Positions 43,801-52,559 of a stretch of DNA of 64,000 bases are shown here, piece after piece. This DNA is from Flavobacteriales bacterium (GTDB taxonomy: Bacteria; Bacteroidota; Bacteroidia; NS11-12g; UBA9320), in NCBI GenBank assembly GCA_020635355.1, contig JACJZW010000006.1, positions 115,521-179,520 of the forward strand. The letters are read 5' to 3'. The notes below the pieces were generated by a model, which did no database searches, was not told the DNA's origin, and was given only the letters and a program-made list of their open reading frames with translations. Both the position numbers and the translations under genes were made by a program. Numbering within the stretch: the first letter of the stretch is position 1; every line of letters begins with the position of its first letter.

Positions 43801-44457
43801 CATCAGAAAAATCAGAGCCGTAACCGCGGATGAATAGGCCGATAGTCGATTGGATAATCCCAGGCAAATAAGCAGCAGAATCAGCGCAATCAGAATGCCT
43901 ATCTGATTGTGATCATGCCCGCCATCGGCACCAAAAAAGGATAGGAAAATTTCGTCGCCCCAAACAGAATATTCGGTGTGAATTTTGGTGAATTCAAATC
44001 CAACATCTTCCAACGAGTGGAGATAGGTCTTGGGCTCAAAACTGCCCTGTGCAAGCCGCACCAGCGGATGTGCCAATATGCGATCCAGCGTGTCGTTGCA
44101 CAGCACCAACTCCCAACCGGTGGGATGTTGAACAATCTGAACTCCGGGATGCGAACGCATGGAACTGTCCGGAATCCATTCATTGGTTGACCACTTTCGA
44201 ATGGCGGTGCTGTCAAAGGCATATACCCGCCACTTACCGGGTAAACTCACCTTACAGCAAGAGGATAGGGTATCATCGATTTGATGACCAGCCTCAATAA
44301 GCTGGCTCAGCTCTATTTGTGTACGATCCGTGAGGTTTTGATGATGCTGCTCCGACTGTTCTCTGCTGTTTCCTGATCGGAAATGATCGGATAGCATCAG
44401 CCCGATGGCTATCGATAGCAATCCCCAAAAAAGCAGTCGAAGTTGCGATCGTCTCAA
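40807..44457 (-). CDS. Very large multi-domain membrane sensor histidine kinase
   Basis: This 1216-residue kinase has an N-terminal helix (8-24), a periplasmic segment to about 180, and a block of about seven or eight helices (185-415). A second large extracytoplasmic segment follows (about 430-670), then helices near 680, 745 and 920. HAMP (SRRISKPLQIIRDKM) leads into HisKA with H1001 (AHEIKNPLTPMKLN, the NtrY-like H box) and the HATPase boxes NLFKNAIQA, DNGSGI and GMGLGLAI. All catalytic boxes are intact. No response regulator is adjacent; the genes on either side are hldD and a Crp/Fnr regulator. The signal is unknown. Start and stop both overlap neighbours by 4 nt. Confidence 0.9.
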   Translation of the reverse strand: MRRSQLRLLFWGLLSIAIGLMLSDHFRSGNSREQSEQHHQNLTDRTQIELSQLIEAGHQIDDTLSSCCKVSLPGKWRVYAFDSTAIRKWSTNEWIPDSSMRSHPGVQIVQHPTGWELVLCNDTLDRILAHPLVRLAQGSFEPKTYLHSLEDVGFEFTKIHTEYSVWGDEIFLSFFGADGGHDHNQIGILIALILLLICLGLSNRLSAYSSAVTALIFLMWRMALHKGWLHSSLHSAPVFDPKFFASSSYLPSLGDLILHIAATGFVVIGVVRLIRHRSNTPLWVGSVMYSLLTLFILFAADLIRGLIVSLVMHSNISFDVTNLSSLNRFTAFAAVAVLVMLLIWMRVVYLTVEWRKAIPKKSSTLISVLAILAFVTFQMVDASRTISGLIPSIILCVLTYFIVRKWGENRLMPTSFLFLVICTVFFTQAVYVTQQIREQAYLEHYASKLILNKDLEAEYRFKSMENELVEEFLQPEDFEKFDQVKDAFEKRLRRLYFSGYMDRYNMLIISFDSAGNNINSTTRYSFEDLNYLYNFQAFPTLSNHFYQVKSNEVFNGYLAKFENCDLHGHYGNIFILLEPKFIQSSYEYPQLAQKRPEHKIINLENYSYAIYNQNKLVHQKGNFSYDLILDSSRLQSERGFGMNARYKHFISHQEDGSTVVLSQYDNRLVKALSTFSFSFTFFALILLVLILTWWLYLFVREKIVQSRGTLDDYQSFKFRRIQEMARWGVDQVFLSTRIRFAMMGLVLVGLLISLYVTIQFIQVNDQRRSENELMYKIREVANQIQNEVDIARKLRDPEARQLIVNEIGDVFKVEATLFDRNGFLLASSVEDLYENHLLAPVMQPDALSKLKEERSSQIVQVERLRNVWFTSAYIPLLDERRQVIAYLNLPYFSQQDILDQEISSYTVTFVNLYLFLLIVAFALALIVSRRISKPLQIIRDKMSRTGYGTRNELIEWHQNDEIGRLVQQYNKMVVQLADSAEKLSASEREGAWKEMARQVAHEIKNPLTPMKLNIQHLQRAWADGSDKLEDTFKRVTHVLIEQIEGLSRLASEFSNFANMPVDDFEVCNLSESILNNIVLFEKTDNIFFHYGSLDESILVYADKNHLNRIFSNLFKNAIQAIPADRKGKIDVSIKRSSTSVDVRVSDNGSGIAPENQAKIFVPNFSTKTSGMGLGLAITRKMIEAMNGSIRFETKVGKGTTFYLTFPIHQEENPRVE

Positions 44458-45416
44458 AATCCTAAGTTTGGAATCAGATACTGTTTTACGTAGTCAGTCA
44501 CCGCATCTTCCAAGGTATGGAAGCCACCGGAATATCCGGCTTTTAGGGTCCGATCCATATTGGCGCAGGTGTAATACTGATAGGTCTCACGAAGGTCGTC
44601 CGGGGTAGGAAAATAATCAATCTGAGGTTCGAGATTCATCGCTCGAAACACCGCTGTGCTCAAATCATTAAAGGTTCGTGCCGTTCCGGTACCAAGATTA
44701 TAGATACCCGATTGCTGTTGCGTCTCAAACCAAAACTGAATGACCCGAAGAACGTCCTTGATATACACAAAATCACGACTTTGTTCCCCATCTTTAAAAT
44801 CTGGTCGGTGTGATTCAAACAGCCGCATTTTACCTGTTCTCTGAATTTGATGAAAGGTGTGAAATACAACGGATGCCATCCGCCCTTTATGGTATTCATT
44901 GGGCCCAAAGACATTAAAAAACTTTAAACCTACCCAAAATGGTGGGTGGGCTTCCTGATCTAACACCCAGGTGTCAAAATCCTGTTTACTCTGGCCGTAA
45001 GGATTTAAAGGTTTTAAGGTCGGAATGCGCTCAGGTAGGTCGTCAAAACCCAATTCTCCATCTCCATACGTAGCCGCAGAAGATGCATAAATGAACGGTA
45101 TCTGATGTTCGGTGGCATGTTGCCAAAGTATCTTGGAGTAATTGAGATTCAGTTCGTCAAAAATGGCCGTATTGAACTCTGTAGTGTCCGTTCGGGCTCC
45201 AATATGGAATATCGCGGCTGCTTCATATGAACCAGGATCGGCGAGGTAGGCCATCCGATCCACTTGTTGAAGGTATTGGGCGCCGGCGAGATTTGCCGAC
45301 TTACCGGGTTTGTTGAAGTCGTCCACTAAAACCAGGTTTTTATGTCCCAGTTGATTTAAGTGTTTTACCAGACAACTCCCAATAAATCCGGCTGCGCCGG
45401 TAACCACAATCTTCAT
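44454..45416 (-). CDS. hldD: ADP-L-glycero-D-manno-heptose 6-epimerase
   Basis: This 320-residue extended SDR has the N-terminal NADP loop GAAGFIGS (7-14), the family motifs HIGARTDTTE, SSAATYGDGELGF and the catalytic YGQSK. The HldD-specific FNVFGPNEYHKGRMASVVFH also matches. It converts ADP-D-glycero-D-manno-heptose to the L-glycero form for LPS core. It fits with gmhA in the window; hldE is not seen. ATG 45416 is preferred to the frame start at 45431, which lies within the promoter box. It is first in the operon with the kinase and the regulator. Confidence 0.95.
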   Translation of the reverse strand: MKIVVTGAAGFIGSCLVKHLNQLGHKNLVLVDDFNKPGKSANLAGAQYLQQVDRMAYLADPGSYEAAAIFHIGARTDTTEFNTAIFDELNLNYSKILWQHATEHQIPFIYASSAATYGDGELGFDDLPERIPTLKPLNPYGQSKQDFDTWVLDQEAHPPFWVGLKFFNVFGPNEYHKGRMASVVFHTFHQIQRTGKMRLFESHRPDFKDGEQSRDFVYIKDVLRVIQFWFETQQQSGIYNLGTGTARTFNDLSTAVFRAMNLEPQIDYFPTPDDLRETYQYYTCANMDRTLKAGYSGGFHTLEDAVTDYVKQYLIPNLGF

Positions 45417-45420
45417 GATG

Positions 45421-45428
45421 CAAATGTA
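45421..45428 (-). promoter_or_regulatory. Promoter -7 box (TACATTTG) of hldD
   Basis: Exact TAnnTTTG on the reverse strand, 4 nt before the ATG at 45416. Transcription would start at or near the start codon, giving a leaderless mRNA. The alternative ATG at 45431 overlaps the box. Confidence 0.5.
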
Positions 45429-45513
45429 CATTGTTCATGATGAGGTGGGGAACACCTTTAAAACGCAGAATTGTGCACAATGGCTTATGACAGAAGTGTG
45501 GCGCGCTTCGTTG

Positions 45514-45521
45514 TACTTTTG
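45514..45521 (+). promoter_or_regulatory. Promoter -7 box (TACTTTTG) of the 1165-aa outer-membrane protein gene
   Basis: Exact TAnnTTTG, 48 nt before the TTG start at 45570. No TTTG is found at standard -33 distance. It is the only such box in the 153-nt divergent gap on this strand. Confidence 0.4.
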
Positions 45522-45569
45522 ATTCCCGACCCGTCGTACTGAATATAACCTGATGTTGAGTATCTGCGG

Positions 45570-48500
45570 TTGTTGAGTTTCCGCCTTTTGAACCGATTCG
45601 TCCTATTCGTCTGCCTGATGTTTTTCACTGCTGCCCTCTATGCACAGGAAGAATCGTCATGGCGCTCAAAACGATTGCTGGTTCAACAGGAATATACCTG
45701 GTTGGATTCCCAGGTTGTTGCACCCGGATCAGTTCTGGTGGCAGGGTATGATTCTACAATGTACCGGTTGTCGGTAGACGGCCATCAACTGGTCTGGCTC
45801 ACCTCCTTACCGATTGATTCAATACTCGTTGACTATCGTGTTTTTCCCGCAACCTTTTCGGATACCTTTCGCCGAAAGGACCCCAAATTGATTGATGCTT
45901 ATTTCCGTGAAAATCCTTTTTCCTATGTTCCGCCTTCGGATCGATATCTCAATCCGGGAGGAGACGATATCAGGACGCTCGGGAATATTTCGCGAGGTGT
46001 TGGCTTTGGGAACCGGCAGGATGTAACGGTGAACAGTAACTTGAACCTCCGTCTTTCCGGAAGGATACAGAACGATGTTTCCATTCTGGCGGCCATATCA
46101 GACGATAATAATCCGATCCAGCCCGAGGGAAATACACAACAGATCCAGGATTTTGATCGCGTATTTGTACAACTCAACAAAGACAGCACCCAGGTAATTG
46201 CCGGAGACTTTCAAATGGTAACGCCGGAGCATTCCTACTTCATGAAGTACAATAAAAAATCGCGTGGTGGACAGTTTCAGCATCAAACTGACATGAAAAA
46301 AGGCACGCTGCGTTGGAGTGGAGAGGGAGCTGTTAGCCGAGGGCGATTTTCCCGAAATACCATTCCAGGCATTGAAGGAAATCAAGGGCCATACCGGTTA
46401 TCAGGAGCCAACGGAGAGTTGTTTATCATTATCATTAGCGGAACCGAACAGGTGTATTTGGATGGGGAATTATTGGTGCGCGGTGAGCAGAATGATTATG
46501 TGATAGACTACAACACCGGCGAGGTGACGTTCATGCCCAGCAGATTAATCACTCAGTATTCCCGAATTGTGGTGGAATTTCAATACAGTGACCGCAATTA
46601 TGCCCGATCCGTTTTCCGTTTGGGGGGGCAATACGAAATGGATCGATGGGGTTTTCGGCTCAACTATTTTTCCGAACAGGACAATCGGAACCAACCCTTT
46701 CAGATCAACCTGGATTTGTACGATTCATTAAATGGTAAATCTGCTCGGGAAGTGCTGGCTGATGCCGGTGATGTGGAGTTTGCCTTTATTTCGACGGTTG
46801 ATTCAGCGGGTCGATACGATCCGTCAACCATCCAGTATTACAAAAAGGATAGCTTGGGGCAATCCATTTTTGTGCATGCTATTTCGGAGCAAACAGGGGT
46901 AACCTATTATCATCTCAGCTTCAGTTATGTGGGATCGGGGAATGGGAATTACACCCAAAAAATTTCTGATGCCAACGGAAAAGTGTTTCAGTGGGTTGAA
47001 CCGGTTAATGGCGAGCCCAGGGGTGATTATGAACCGGTGGAGGTACTCATTGCACCGGAGCGATTGCAGATGGTGAATCTGGGAGTTGACTATCGAGTTG
47101 GTGAGAATGCACTGGCAACGGTTGAACTGGCGCGATCGGATAATGACCTGAATACGTTTTCTTCTTTGAATTCCTCAGATGACGTTGGGTATGCCCTGAA
47201 AGCCTTGTTTCAACAAAAGGGTCAGGTTATCGGTGGAGCACATCCATGGACGATGGAATCCGCCGTGAGCTATGAACATACGCAGGCTAATTTCACGTAC
47301 GTGGAGCGATATCGGTCGGTGGAATTTGATCGTCGATGGAATCGTACCTTATCCAATAATCAAAATCAATATGCCGGGTTGGATGAGCATATCCTCACGG
47401 CGGACGTGTACCTGCATCAGAAGAAACAAACCTGGTTCAGAACCAATCAAACCATTTATGAACGCGGTGCCAATCAAGGAGGTTATGCATCGGGGTATGG
47501 TGTGGGAATCAATCGCAGGAAGGTGCGTGCTGCTGCCGCAGCCGATCGGGTGAATACCGTGGTGGGATTGAGTAATGTGGATGTAACCAATACCTTTTCC
47601 AGTTATTCGGGTAGTTTGGATTATCCGGGGAAACGACTCTCGGCAGGGGTGTCCTACCGATGGGAATCAAGTGATTTTGGGAAAATAGGCGATACCTTGT
47701 ACCAGCAGAGCTATCGATTTGAGCAGCGATCCGTCCACCTTGGGTCAGGAGATTCTTCCAATTGGTCCTGGAAACTGTTGGCCAATCAACGGCTGGATTA
47801 TCAGGCAACCGAGGAGGGCAGTTACCGGTCGTACACCAACGGACGGGATGCGAACTTGAATGTAGCCTGGAGAAGTCCAACGAGTACCGCCATTCAGTTT
47901 ACCGGAACCTATCGGGAGTTGGATTTTGCTGATTCTACCTCACCGGTTGAACAAACCGTTCAGGGACGGATGGATTTGCGCCAGGATTTGATCAAACGGG
48001 TGATCCAAACACAAACGTACTATCAGGTTGGTACGGGGCAGGAACAACGGAGAGAGTATACGTATCTGGAGGTTGGTGATGGTAACGGAGCCTACATCTG
48101 GAACGATTACGACAGCAATGGTGTTCAAAGCTTAAATGAGTTTGAGATTGCATCGGAATTTGATCGTGGCCGGGCCAATTTCATTCGACAGTTTTTGCCG
48201 GTTCAAGGATTTATCAAGGCGTACAGCAGTGAGTTGAACACCAGTATTCGGATCCGACCTGAACGTGTTTGGAATCGCAAGGAGGTTGGATTGAAACGTT
48301 TTATGGGACGCTTCAGTAATGTGACATCCGTAAAAATCCTAAAGCGCATTACCGACAATCGGGCGAGTTATTTTCTCAATCCGTTTTCAACGGGCATAGC
48401 CGATACGTCCTTGTTGAGCACCAATTCGGTGATTCGCATGGTGTGGTCGTTTAACCAATCCAGTCCCATTTTTGGGATTGATTATCAGTGGTTAAAAAAC

Positions 48501-49067
48501 GATGGTAAGCAGTTATTGATTAATGGCGTGGATTCCAGAGCCAATCGGGAAAACAAGTTAAAGGTGCGGTATAACATCAAGCGCAATTGGGAAATTAACT
48601 TAACAGGGAATATGGGAAATCGGTCCTATTTCGCCGGATTCCTCACCAGCAGATCGTTCGACTATCGATTTGAATCCATTCGTCCGCAGCTGGGATATTT
48701 GTACAAGCAAACAGTCCGGGTGCAGGTTTACTATGATTACTTTGAGGCAGTTAATGGAGCTCAGTATGGAGGGGAGCGGGCGTTCAACCACGACTTCACT
48801 ACCGAGGTGCGATTGAATTTTTTAAATCGGGGAAGTGTTCGATTTGCTATTGGAATGGTGGATGTAAACTATCTGGGAAATGATAATTCACCCGTAGCCT
48901 ATGAGTTGTTGGCGGGTTTAAAAAACGGTAGGAATGCCAAATGGAATTTGCAAGTGGAACATCGGTTCACTAACAGCATTCAGGTTTTGATATCCTATGA
49001 TGGAAGAAAAAGCCTGGACACACCTGTTATTCACATTGGGCGGGTCCAGGCCAGGTATTTGTTTTGA
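45570..49067 (+). CDS. Large outer-membrane protein of unknown function
   Basis: This 1165-residue protein has a signal peptide (FVLFVCLMFFTAALYAQ). The start is a TTG at 45570 or 45573, because the next ATG (45618) would shorten the signal peptide. The N-terminal 300 residues include RTLGNISRGVGFGNRQDVTV and SGRIQNDVSILAAISDDNNP, with VRGEQNDYVIDYNTGEVTFMPSRLIT later. The remainder is long alternating strands ending VIHIGRVQARYLF, with a terminal phenylalanine, typical of outer-membrane barrels. The repeated GEVTF-type blocks recall the giant T9SS translocon protein SprA, but at half the length. No other function is suggested. Confidence 0.7.
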   Translation: MLSFRLLNRFVLFVCLMFFTAALYAQEESSWRSKRLLVQQEYTWLDSQVVAPGSVLVAGYDSTMYRLSVDGHQLVWLTSLPIDSILVDYRVFPATFSDTFRRKDPKLIDAYFRENPFSYVPPSDRYLNPGGDDIRTLGNISRGVGFGNRQDVTVNSNLNLRLSGRIQNDVSILAAISDDNNPIQPEGNTQQIQDFDRVFVQLNKDSTQVIAGDFQMVTPEHSYFMKYNKKSRGGQFQHQTDMKKGTLRWSGEGAVSRGRFSRNTIPGIEGNQGPYRLSGANGELFIIIISGTEQVYLDGELLVRGEQNDYVIDYNTGEVTFMPSRLITQYSRIVVEFQYSDRNYARSVFRLGGQYEMDRWGFRLNYFSEQDNRNQPFQINLDLYDSLNGKSAREVLADAGDVEFAFISTVDSAGRYDPSTIQYYKKDSLGQSIFVHAISEQTGVTYYHLSFSYVGSGNGNYTQKISDANGKVFQWVEPVNGEPRGDYEPVEVLIAPERLQMVNLGVDYRVGENALATVELARSDNDLNTFSSLNSSDDVGYALKALFQQKGQVIGGAHPWTMESAVSYEHTQANFTYVERYRSVEFDRRWNRTLSNNQNQYAGLDEHILTADVYLHQKKQTWFRTNQTIYERGANQGGYASGYGVGINRRKVRAAAAADRVNTVVGLSNVDVTNTFSSYSGSLDYPGKRLSAGVSYRWESSDFGKIGDTLYQQSYRFEQRSVHLGSGDSSNWSWKLLANQRLDYQATEEGSYRSYTNGRDANLNVAWRSPTSTAIQFTGTYRELDFADSTSPVEQTVQGRMDLRQDLIKRVIQTQTYYQVGTGQEQRREYTYLEVGDGNGAYIWNDYDSNGVQSLNEFEIASEFDRGRANFIRQFLPVQGFIKAYSSELNTSIRIRPERVWNRKEVGLKRFMGRFSNVTSVKILKRITDNRASYFLNPFSTGIADTSLLSTNSVIRMVWSFNQSSPIFGIDYQWLKNDGKQLLINGVDSRANRENKLKVRYNIKRNWEINLTGNMGNRSYFAGFLTSRSFDYRFESIRPQLGYLYKQTVRVQVYYDYFEAVNGAQYGGERAFNHDFTTEVRLNFLNRGSVRFAIGMVDVNYLGNDNSPVAYELLAGLKNGRNAKWNLQVEHRFTNSIQVLISYDGRKSLDTPVIHIGRVQARYLF

Positions 49068-49069
49068 GG

Positions 49070-50224
49070 TTATTGCAAGACGATTTGCTTTATACTGACA
49101 ATTTTACCATTCGAATCAACCACGTGAAGTGCATACACTCCCTTGGCGCCAAGTTGCGAAAGATAAATTTTCATGATGTGTTCGGAGGCTTGATCGTCAA
49201 AAATGGTTTGACCTGCTATGTTGTATATCTTAACCGAAAGTCCATCGTGTTGAAGTAGATCACCAAACTCTACGTTAATGAAATCATTTGTCGGATTTGG
49301 GTATACTTTCGCCATTTTAACTTCATCAAAATTACCGGCCGATTTGTTCAGATTGATGAACAACGTATCCGTTACTCCAATAGTCACGTATGAAGTATCG
49401 ATGATTATCGATTGATTTCCTCCACCTGTGAAATAGTTGGTGGTGTCATATCCGGATCCGTCACATCTACAGTCTGGAACTCCATTGTGGTACAACCGCA
49501 GAACTTCAATTGTGGATAAGGGACGATTATACATTCGAACATCATCCAAGTATCCTCTGTACCATAGTGGGCCATTATTAACCCGGCTTCCGAAGTATTG
49601 AGACGCTGCTCCAAAAATCCAATCCATGTCCTTTTTGAAAGTAACTTCTTCATTTGGTTGGAAGTGACCTTTAGGTGCCACATAGTTTACACCGCCTGCC
49701 AGATCACAATCAAGATACATGACCATCGAGTTGTTTTTTACATTGTACATGGCTGTAAACATATGCCAGCGATTATCTGCGAGTCTGGTGAAACCCTGAT
49801 GAAGCATATTCTTTTCGGATTTCCCGGAACCCACGTTGTATTGCAGACCAACATCCTTGTTGTGAACAGCGGCTGATCCAAATTCTCCTTCATACGAGGT
49901 GAAGTTGCTCACCATGTGCATAGTCCTGCTGGTATCGGAGAAACGGAACCAAAATGTAACGGTGTGATCTGAACTCATTAAGGAACTGCTATGTCCAACA
50001 TTGATATAATCATCAATGCCATCAAAGTAGAAGGCTTGATTGGGCTGTCCGAAGCGGTCGGCAGTCAGAGAGGCCCCGTTTACCAGACCGTGATTACGGT
50101 ATCCGGATGAGTCATTCGCATTTCCATTGAATTGCCAAAATCCAACCAGACCTTTGGATGGAATTTGGGCAAACACGGAACTACACAGAATTACAACGAT
50201 TGTAGTTGAAATAAACTTTTTCAT
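49070..50224 (-). CDS. LamG-like T9SS-exported protein, paralogue 1
   Basis: This 384-residue secreted protein has a signal peptide (MKKFISTTIVVILCSSVFAQ) and a LamG/concanavalin-like lectin domain (about 25-245: GFWQFNGNANDSSGYRNHG, FYFDGIDDYINVGHSSSL, VTFWFRFSD, GYLDDVRMYNRPLS). A short Cys/Gly-rich linker precedes a Por-type C-terminal domain (KVYPNPTNDFINVEF ... KQIVLQ). It probably binds polysaccharide or protein at the cell surface. It is one of three adjacent paralogues; the order on the reverse strand is 52559, 51276, 50224. Its stop is 2 nt from that of the convergent outer-membrane protein gene. Confidence 0.87.
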   Translation of the reverse strand: MKKFISTTIVVILCSSVFAQIPSKGLVGFWQFNGNANDSSGYRNHGLVNGASLTADRFGQPNQAFYFDGIDDYINVGHSSSLMSSDHTVTFWFRFSDTSRTMHMVSNFTSYEGEFGSAAVHNKDVGLQYNVGSGKSEKNMLHQGFTRLADNRWHMFTAMYNVKNNSMVMYLDCDLAGGVNYVAPKGHFQPNEEVTFKKDMDWIFGAASQYFGSRVNNGPLWYRGYLDDVRMYNRPLSTIEVLRLYHNGVPDCRCDGSGYDTTNYFTGGGNQSIIIDTSYVTIGVTDTLFINLNKSAGNFDEVKMAKVYPNPTNDFINVEFGDLLQHDGLSVKIYNIAGQTIFDDQASEHIMKIYLSQLGAKGVYALHVVDSNGKIVSIKQIVLQ

Positions 50225-50244
50225 AATCAGGTTTTTATCGTGGA

Positions 50245-51276
50245 TTAGTGCAACATTATTTTTTTGACGGTGAGTACTGTCCCGTAGGGATCGGATATAT
50301 GAAGGGTATAAATCCCTTTGGTGCCAATCGCGCTCATATCAATAGTTGTTTGGTTACTTGAAATTGTTTGTTCAATCAACTTCTTCCCTGTAACACTGTA
50401 AATTGAAATCTTATTTCCACTCCAGTTTAGGTAATCTCCAGTTTCTATGTTGATCTTATTCTGGGTGGGATTGGGAAATATTCTGGCAACAGTAAATAAG
50501 GTATGTGCAGAAGAGGTTCCATCTTTGAATAAGGACAGGATTTCGGTAGCCGTGAGCGCACGATTGTAGATCCGTATATCATCAAGGTCGCCTTTAAAGT
50601 ACATCGGATTGCCTTTATTTCCGCTAGAAAAATATGTACTGGCTGCACCAACCATCCAATGTTCATTAGCATAAAACCGGACACTGTCAGAAGATGTAAG
50701 TGCACCTTGACTTCCTGAGTTATTCTGATTGGTTACCAAAACACCATCAAGATAAAGAGACATCACATTGTTGTATTTGTCATATGTCCCCGCGTAACAG
50801 TGCCACTGATTATCGTTGAGGAATGAATCAGACTGGGCATAACTTGCGTGATTATTAGAGCCTGCTGTGCAATTGTAAACCAATCCTTTTGTGGTGGTAA
50901 ACATGGATGTTACACCCCACTCTCCGGATGCGGATTTTGCATTGTTAAGCAACATCATGTTCGCTGATTTGTCTGAATATTTAAACCAAAATACCAATGA
51001 ATGAGAACTGGACATTAAAGATGCATCATTCCCAAGGTCTATGTAATCCTGATCTCCGTCGAATGAATAGGCAGAGTTGCTATTGCCAAATCGATCAGCA
51101 GTTAGTGATGCACCGTTTACCGTTCCATCATTACCAAAGCTAGAGGAGTCGGCTGCATTTCCTGTGAAAGACCACCAACCGACTAGTCCACTTGTAGGAG
51201 TTTGAGCCTCGGTTAGCGAACCCCAAATTAACAGGATCGATATCGAGATCAATTTTATACAAGTTAACTTCATCAT
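50245..51276 (-). CDS. LamG-like T9SS-exported protein, paralogue 2
   Basis: This 343-residue protein is the shortest of the three: signal peptide (LISISILLIWGSLTEA), LamG domain (GWWSFTGNAADSSSFGNDG, YSFDGDQDYIDLGNDASL, GDLDDIRIYNRALTATEIL), almost no linker and a T9SS signal (RIFPNPTQNKINIET ... KKIMLH). Its start overlaps the stop of paralogue 3 (ATGA), so the two are translationally coupled; paralogue 1 follows 20 nt downstream. Confidence 0.87.
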   Translation of the reverse strand: MMKLTCIKLISISILLIWGSLTEAQTPTSGLVGWWSFTGNAADSSSFGNDGTVNGASLTADRFGNSNSAYSFDGDQDYIDLGNDASLMSSSHSLVFWFKYSDKSANMMLLNNAKSASGEWGVTSMFTTTKGLVYNCTAGSNNHASYAQSDSFLNDNQWHCYAGTYDKYNNVMSLYLDGVLVTNQNNSGSQGALTSSDSVRFYANEHWMVGAASTYFSSGNKGNPMYFKGDLDDIRIYNRALTATEILSLFKDGTSSAHTLFTVARIFPNPTQNKINIETGDYLNWSGNKISIYSVTGKKLIEQTISSNQTTIDMSAIGTKGIYTLHISDPYGTVLTVKKIMLH

Positions 51277-52559
51277 TGTAATATGATTTGTTTTATTGAT
51301 TTGATATTACCCGTGTCGCTGACAATGTGAAGGGTGTACAAACCATCGGCACCTAGGGTGCTCAAATCGATTTGCATGACCTTATTGGCTACAGTACCTT
51401 CAAATAATTGCTGACCGGATATATTATAAATCCTCACCTTGTAGCCCACCACTTTGGTGAAGTTGCCGAAATCAATCGTGATTTTGTCTTTAGTAGGATT
51501 CGGGTAAAGTTTGGCCTGAATGAAATCACTCTTGGTTGATCCCCAATCAACATCGATGTACAAGGTATCCGTTACCGCTACAACCTGGGTGTCATAGGCT
51601 GTTATAAATGTCGTATCAAAAGTTTTGTACGTGATGGTGTCAAATTCCCAAATGGTATCATAAATGGTGGTGTAGGTAGTATCCCATACGCGCGATGTGT
51701 CATAAACGGTTGAATATATGGTGTCCCAGATCTGAGCTGTATCGTAATGGGTAACAAACGTTGTATCAAATACAGCATATTCAACAGTGTCATAAACAGT
51801 GGAATCAACATTAAAGGAACCTTCGTGATATATCTTTAACACCTCGGTCGTTGTCAACATCCTGTCATACATTCGAACATCATCCAGGCTACCTTCATAA
51901 TATTGAGGACCATTGTTTTTGGATGTTGAAAAGTACATGGATGCGGCACCAAAAATCCAATGTTCATTGGCTTTAAAATAAAGACTATCTGATGCTGAGA
52001 AGTGGCCACCAGCCACGTAGTTTACTCCACCTGAGAGATCGTCATCGAAATAGACTGAAAGAATATTTCTACTGTCGTCAAACATCGCAGTAAATAAATG
52101 CCATTGGTTGTCCGCCAGTCGAGTAAAGCTTTGATGGAGCATATTTTTTCCAGATCCACCGGAACCGGCATTGTATTGCAGACCTGTTGTTGCATTAGCC
52201 AGCGCGGCGGAACCCCATTCGCCATTATAGCTGTTGAAATTACTAACAATTTGCATGGTGCTTGAGGTTTTAGAATATTTAAACCAAAAGCTTAGTGTGT
52301 GTGTGCCACCGCGTATACTACTATGTGTTCCAACATCTATATAATCTCCATTGCCATCGAAGTAATAGGCTGAATTGCTGTTTCCATGCCGATCCGTTGT
52401 TAGAGTGGCACCATAAACTGTCCCGTTATTGTATTGATTCACGGAATCCACGGCGTTTCCAGTAAATGGCCACCATGCCACTAAGCCATTCGTTGGAATT
52501 TGGGCAAAGCCGCTTAATGAAAGAATGAGAAGCGAGAAGGTGGTAAGTCGTTTTATCAT
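51273..52559 (-). CDS. LamG-like T9SS-exported protein with aromatic-Asp-Thr repeat linker, paralogue 3
   Basis: This 428-residue protein has a signal peptide (TTFSLLILSLSGFAQ), a LamG domain (to about 247) and a T9SS signal (KLYPNPTKDKITIDF ... KQIILQ). Between them is a linker (about 252-338) of eleven x-Asp-Thr tripeptides, where x is F, Y, W or once T. They are spaced 6 or 8 residues apart, so aromatic side chains recur regularly. Paralogues 1 and 2 lack this ladder. It is first gene of the three-gene operon. No TAnnTTTG box was found directly upstream. Confidence 0.85.
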   Translation of the reverse strand: MIKRLTTFSLLILSLSGFAQIPTNGLVAWWPFTGNAVDSVNQYNNGTVYGATLTTDRHGNSNSAYYFDGNGDYIDVGTHSSIRGGTHTLSFWFKYSKTSSTMQIVSNFNSYNGEWGSAALANATTGLQYNAGSGGSGKNMLHQSFTRLADNQWHLFTAMFDDSRNILSVYFDDDLSGGVNYVAGGHFSASDSLYFKANEHWIFGAASMYFSTSKNNGPQYYEGSLDDVRMYDRMLTTTEVLKIYHEGSFNVDSTVYDTVEYAVFDTTFVTHYDTAQIWDTIYSTVYDTSRVWDTTYTTIYDTIWEFDTITYKTFDTTFITAYDTQVVAVTDTLYIDVDWGSTKSDFIQAKLYPNPTKDKITIDFGNFTKVVGYKVRIYNISGQQLFEGTVANKVMQIDLSTLGADGLYTLHIVSDTGNIKSIKQIILQ

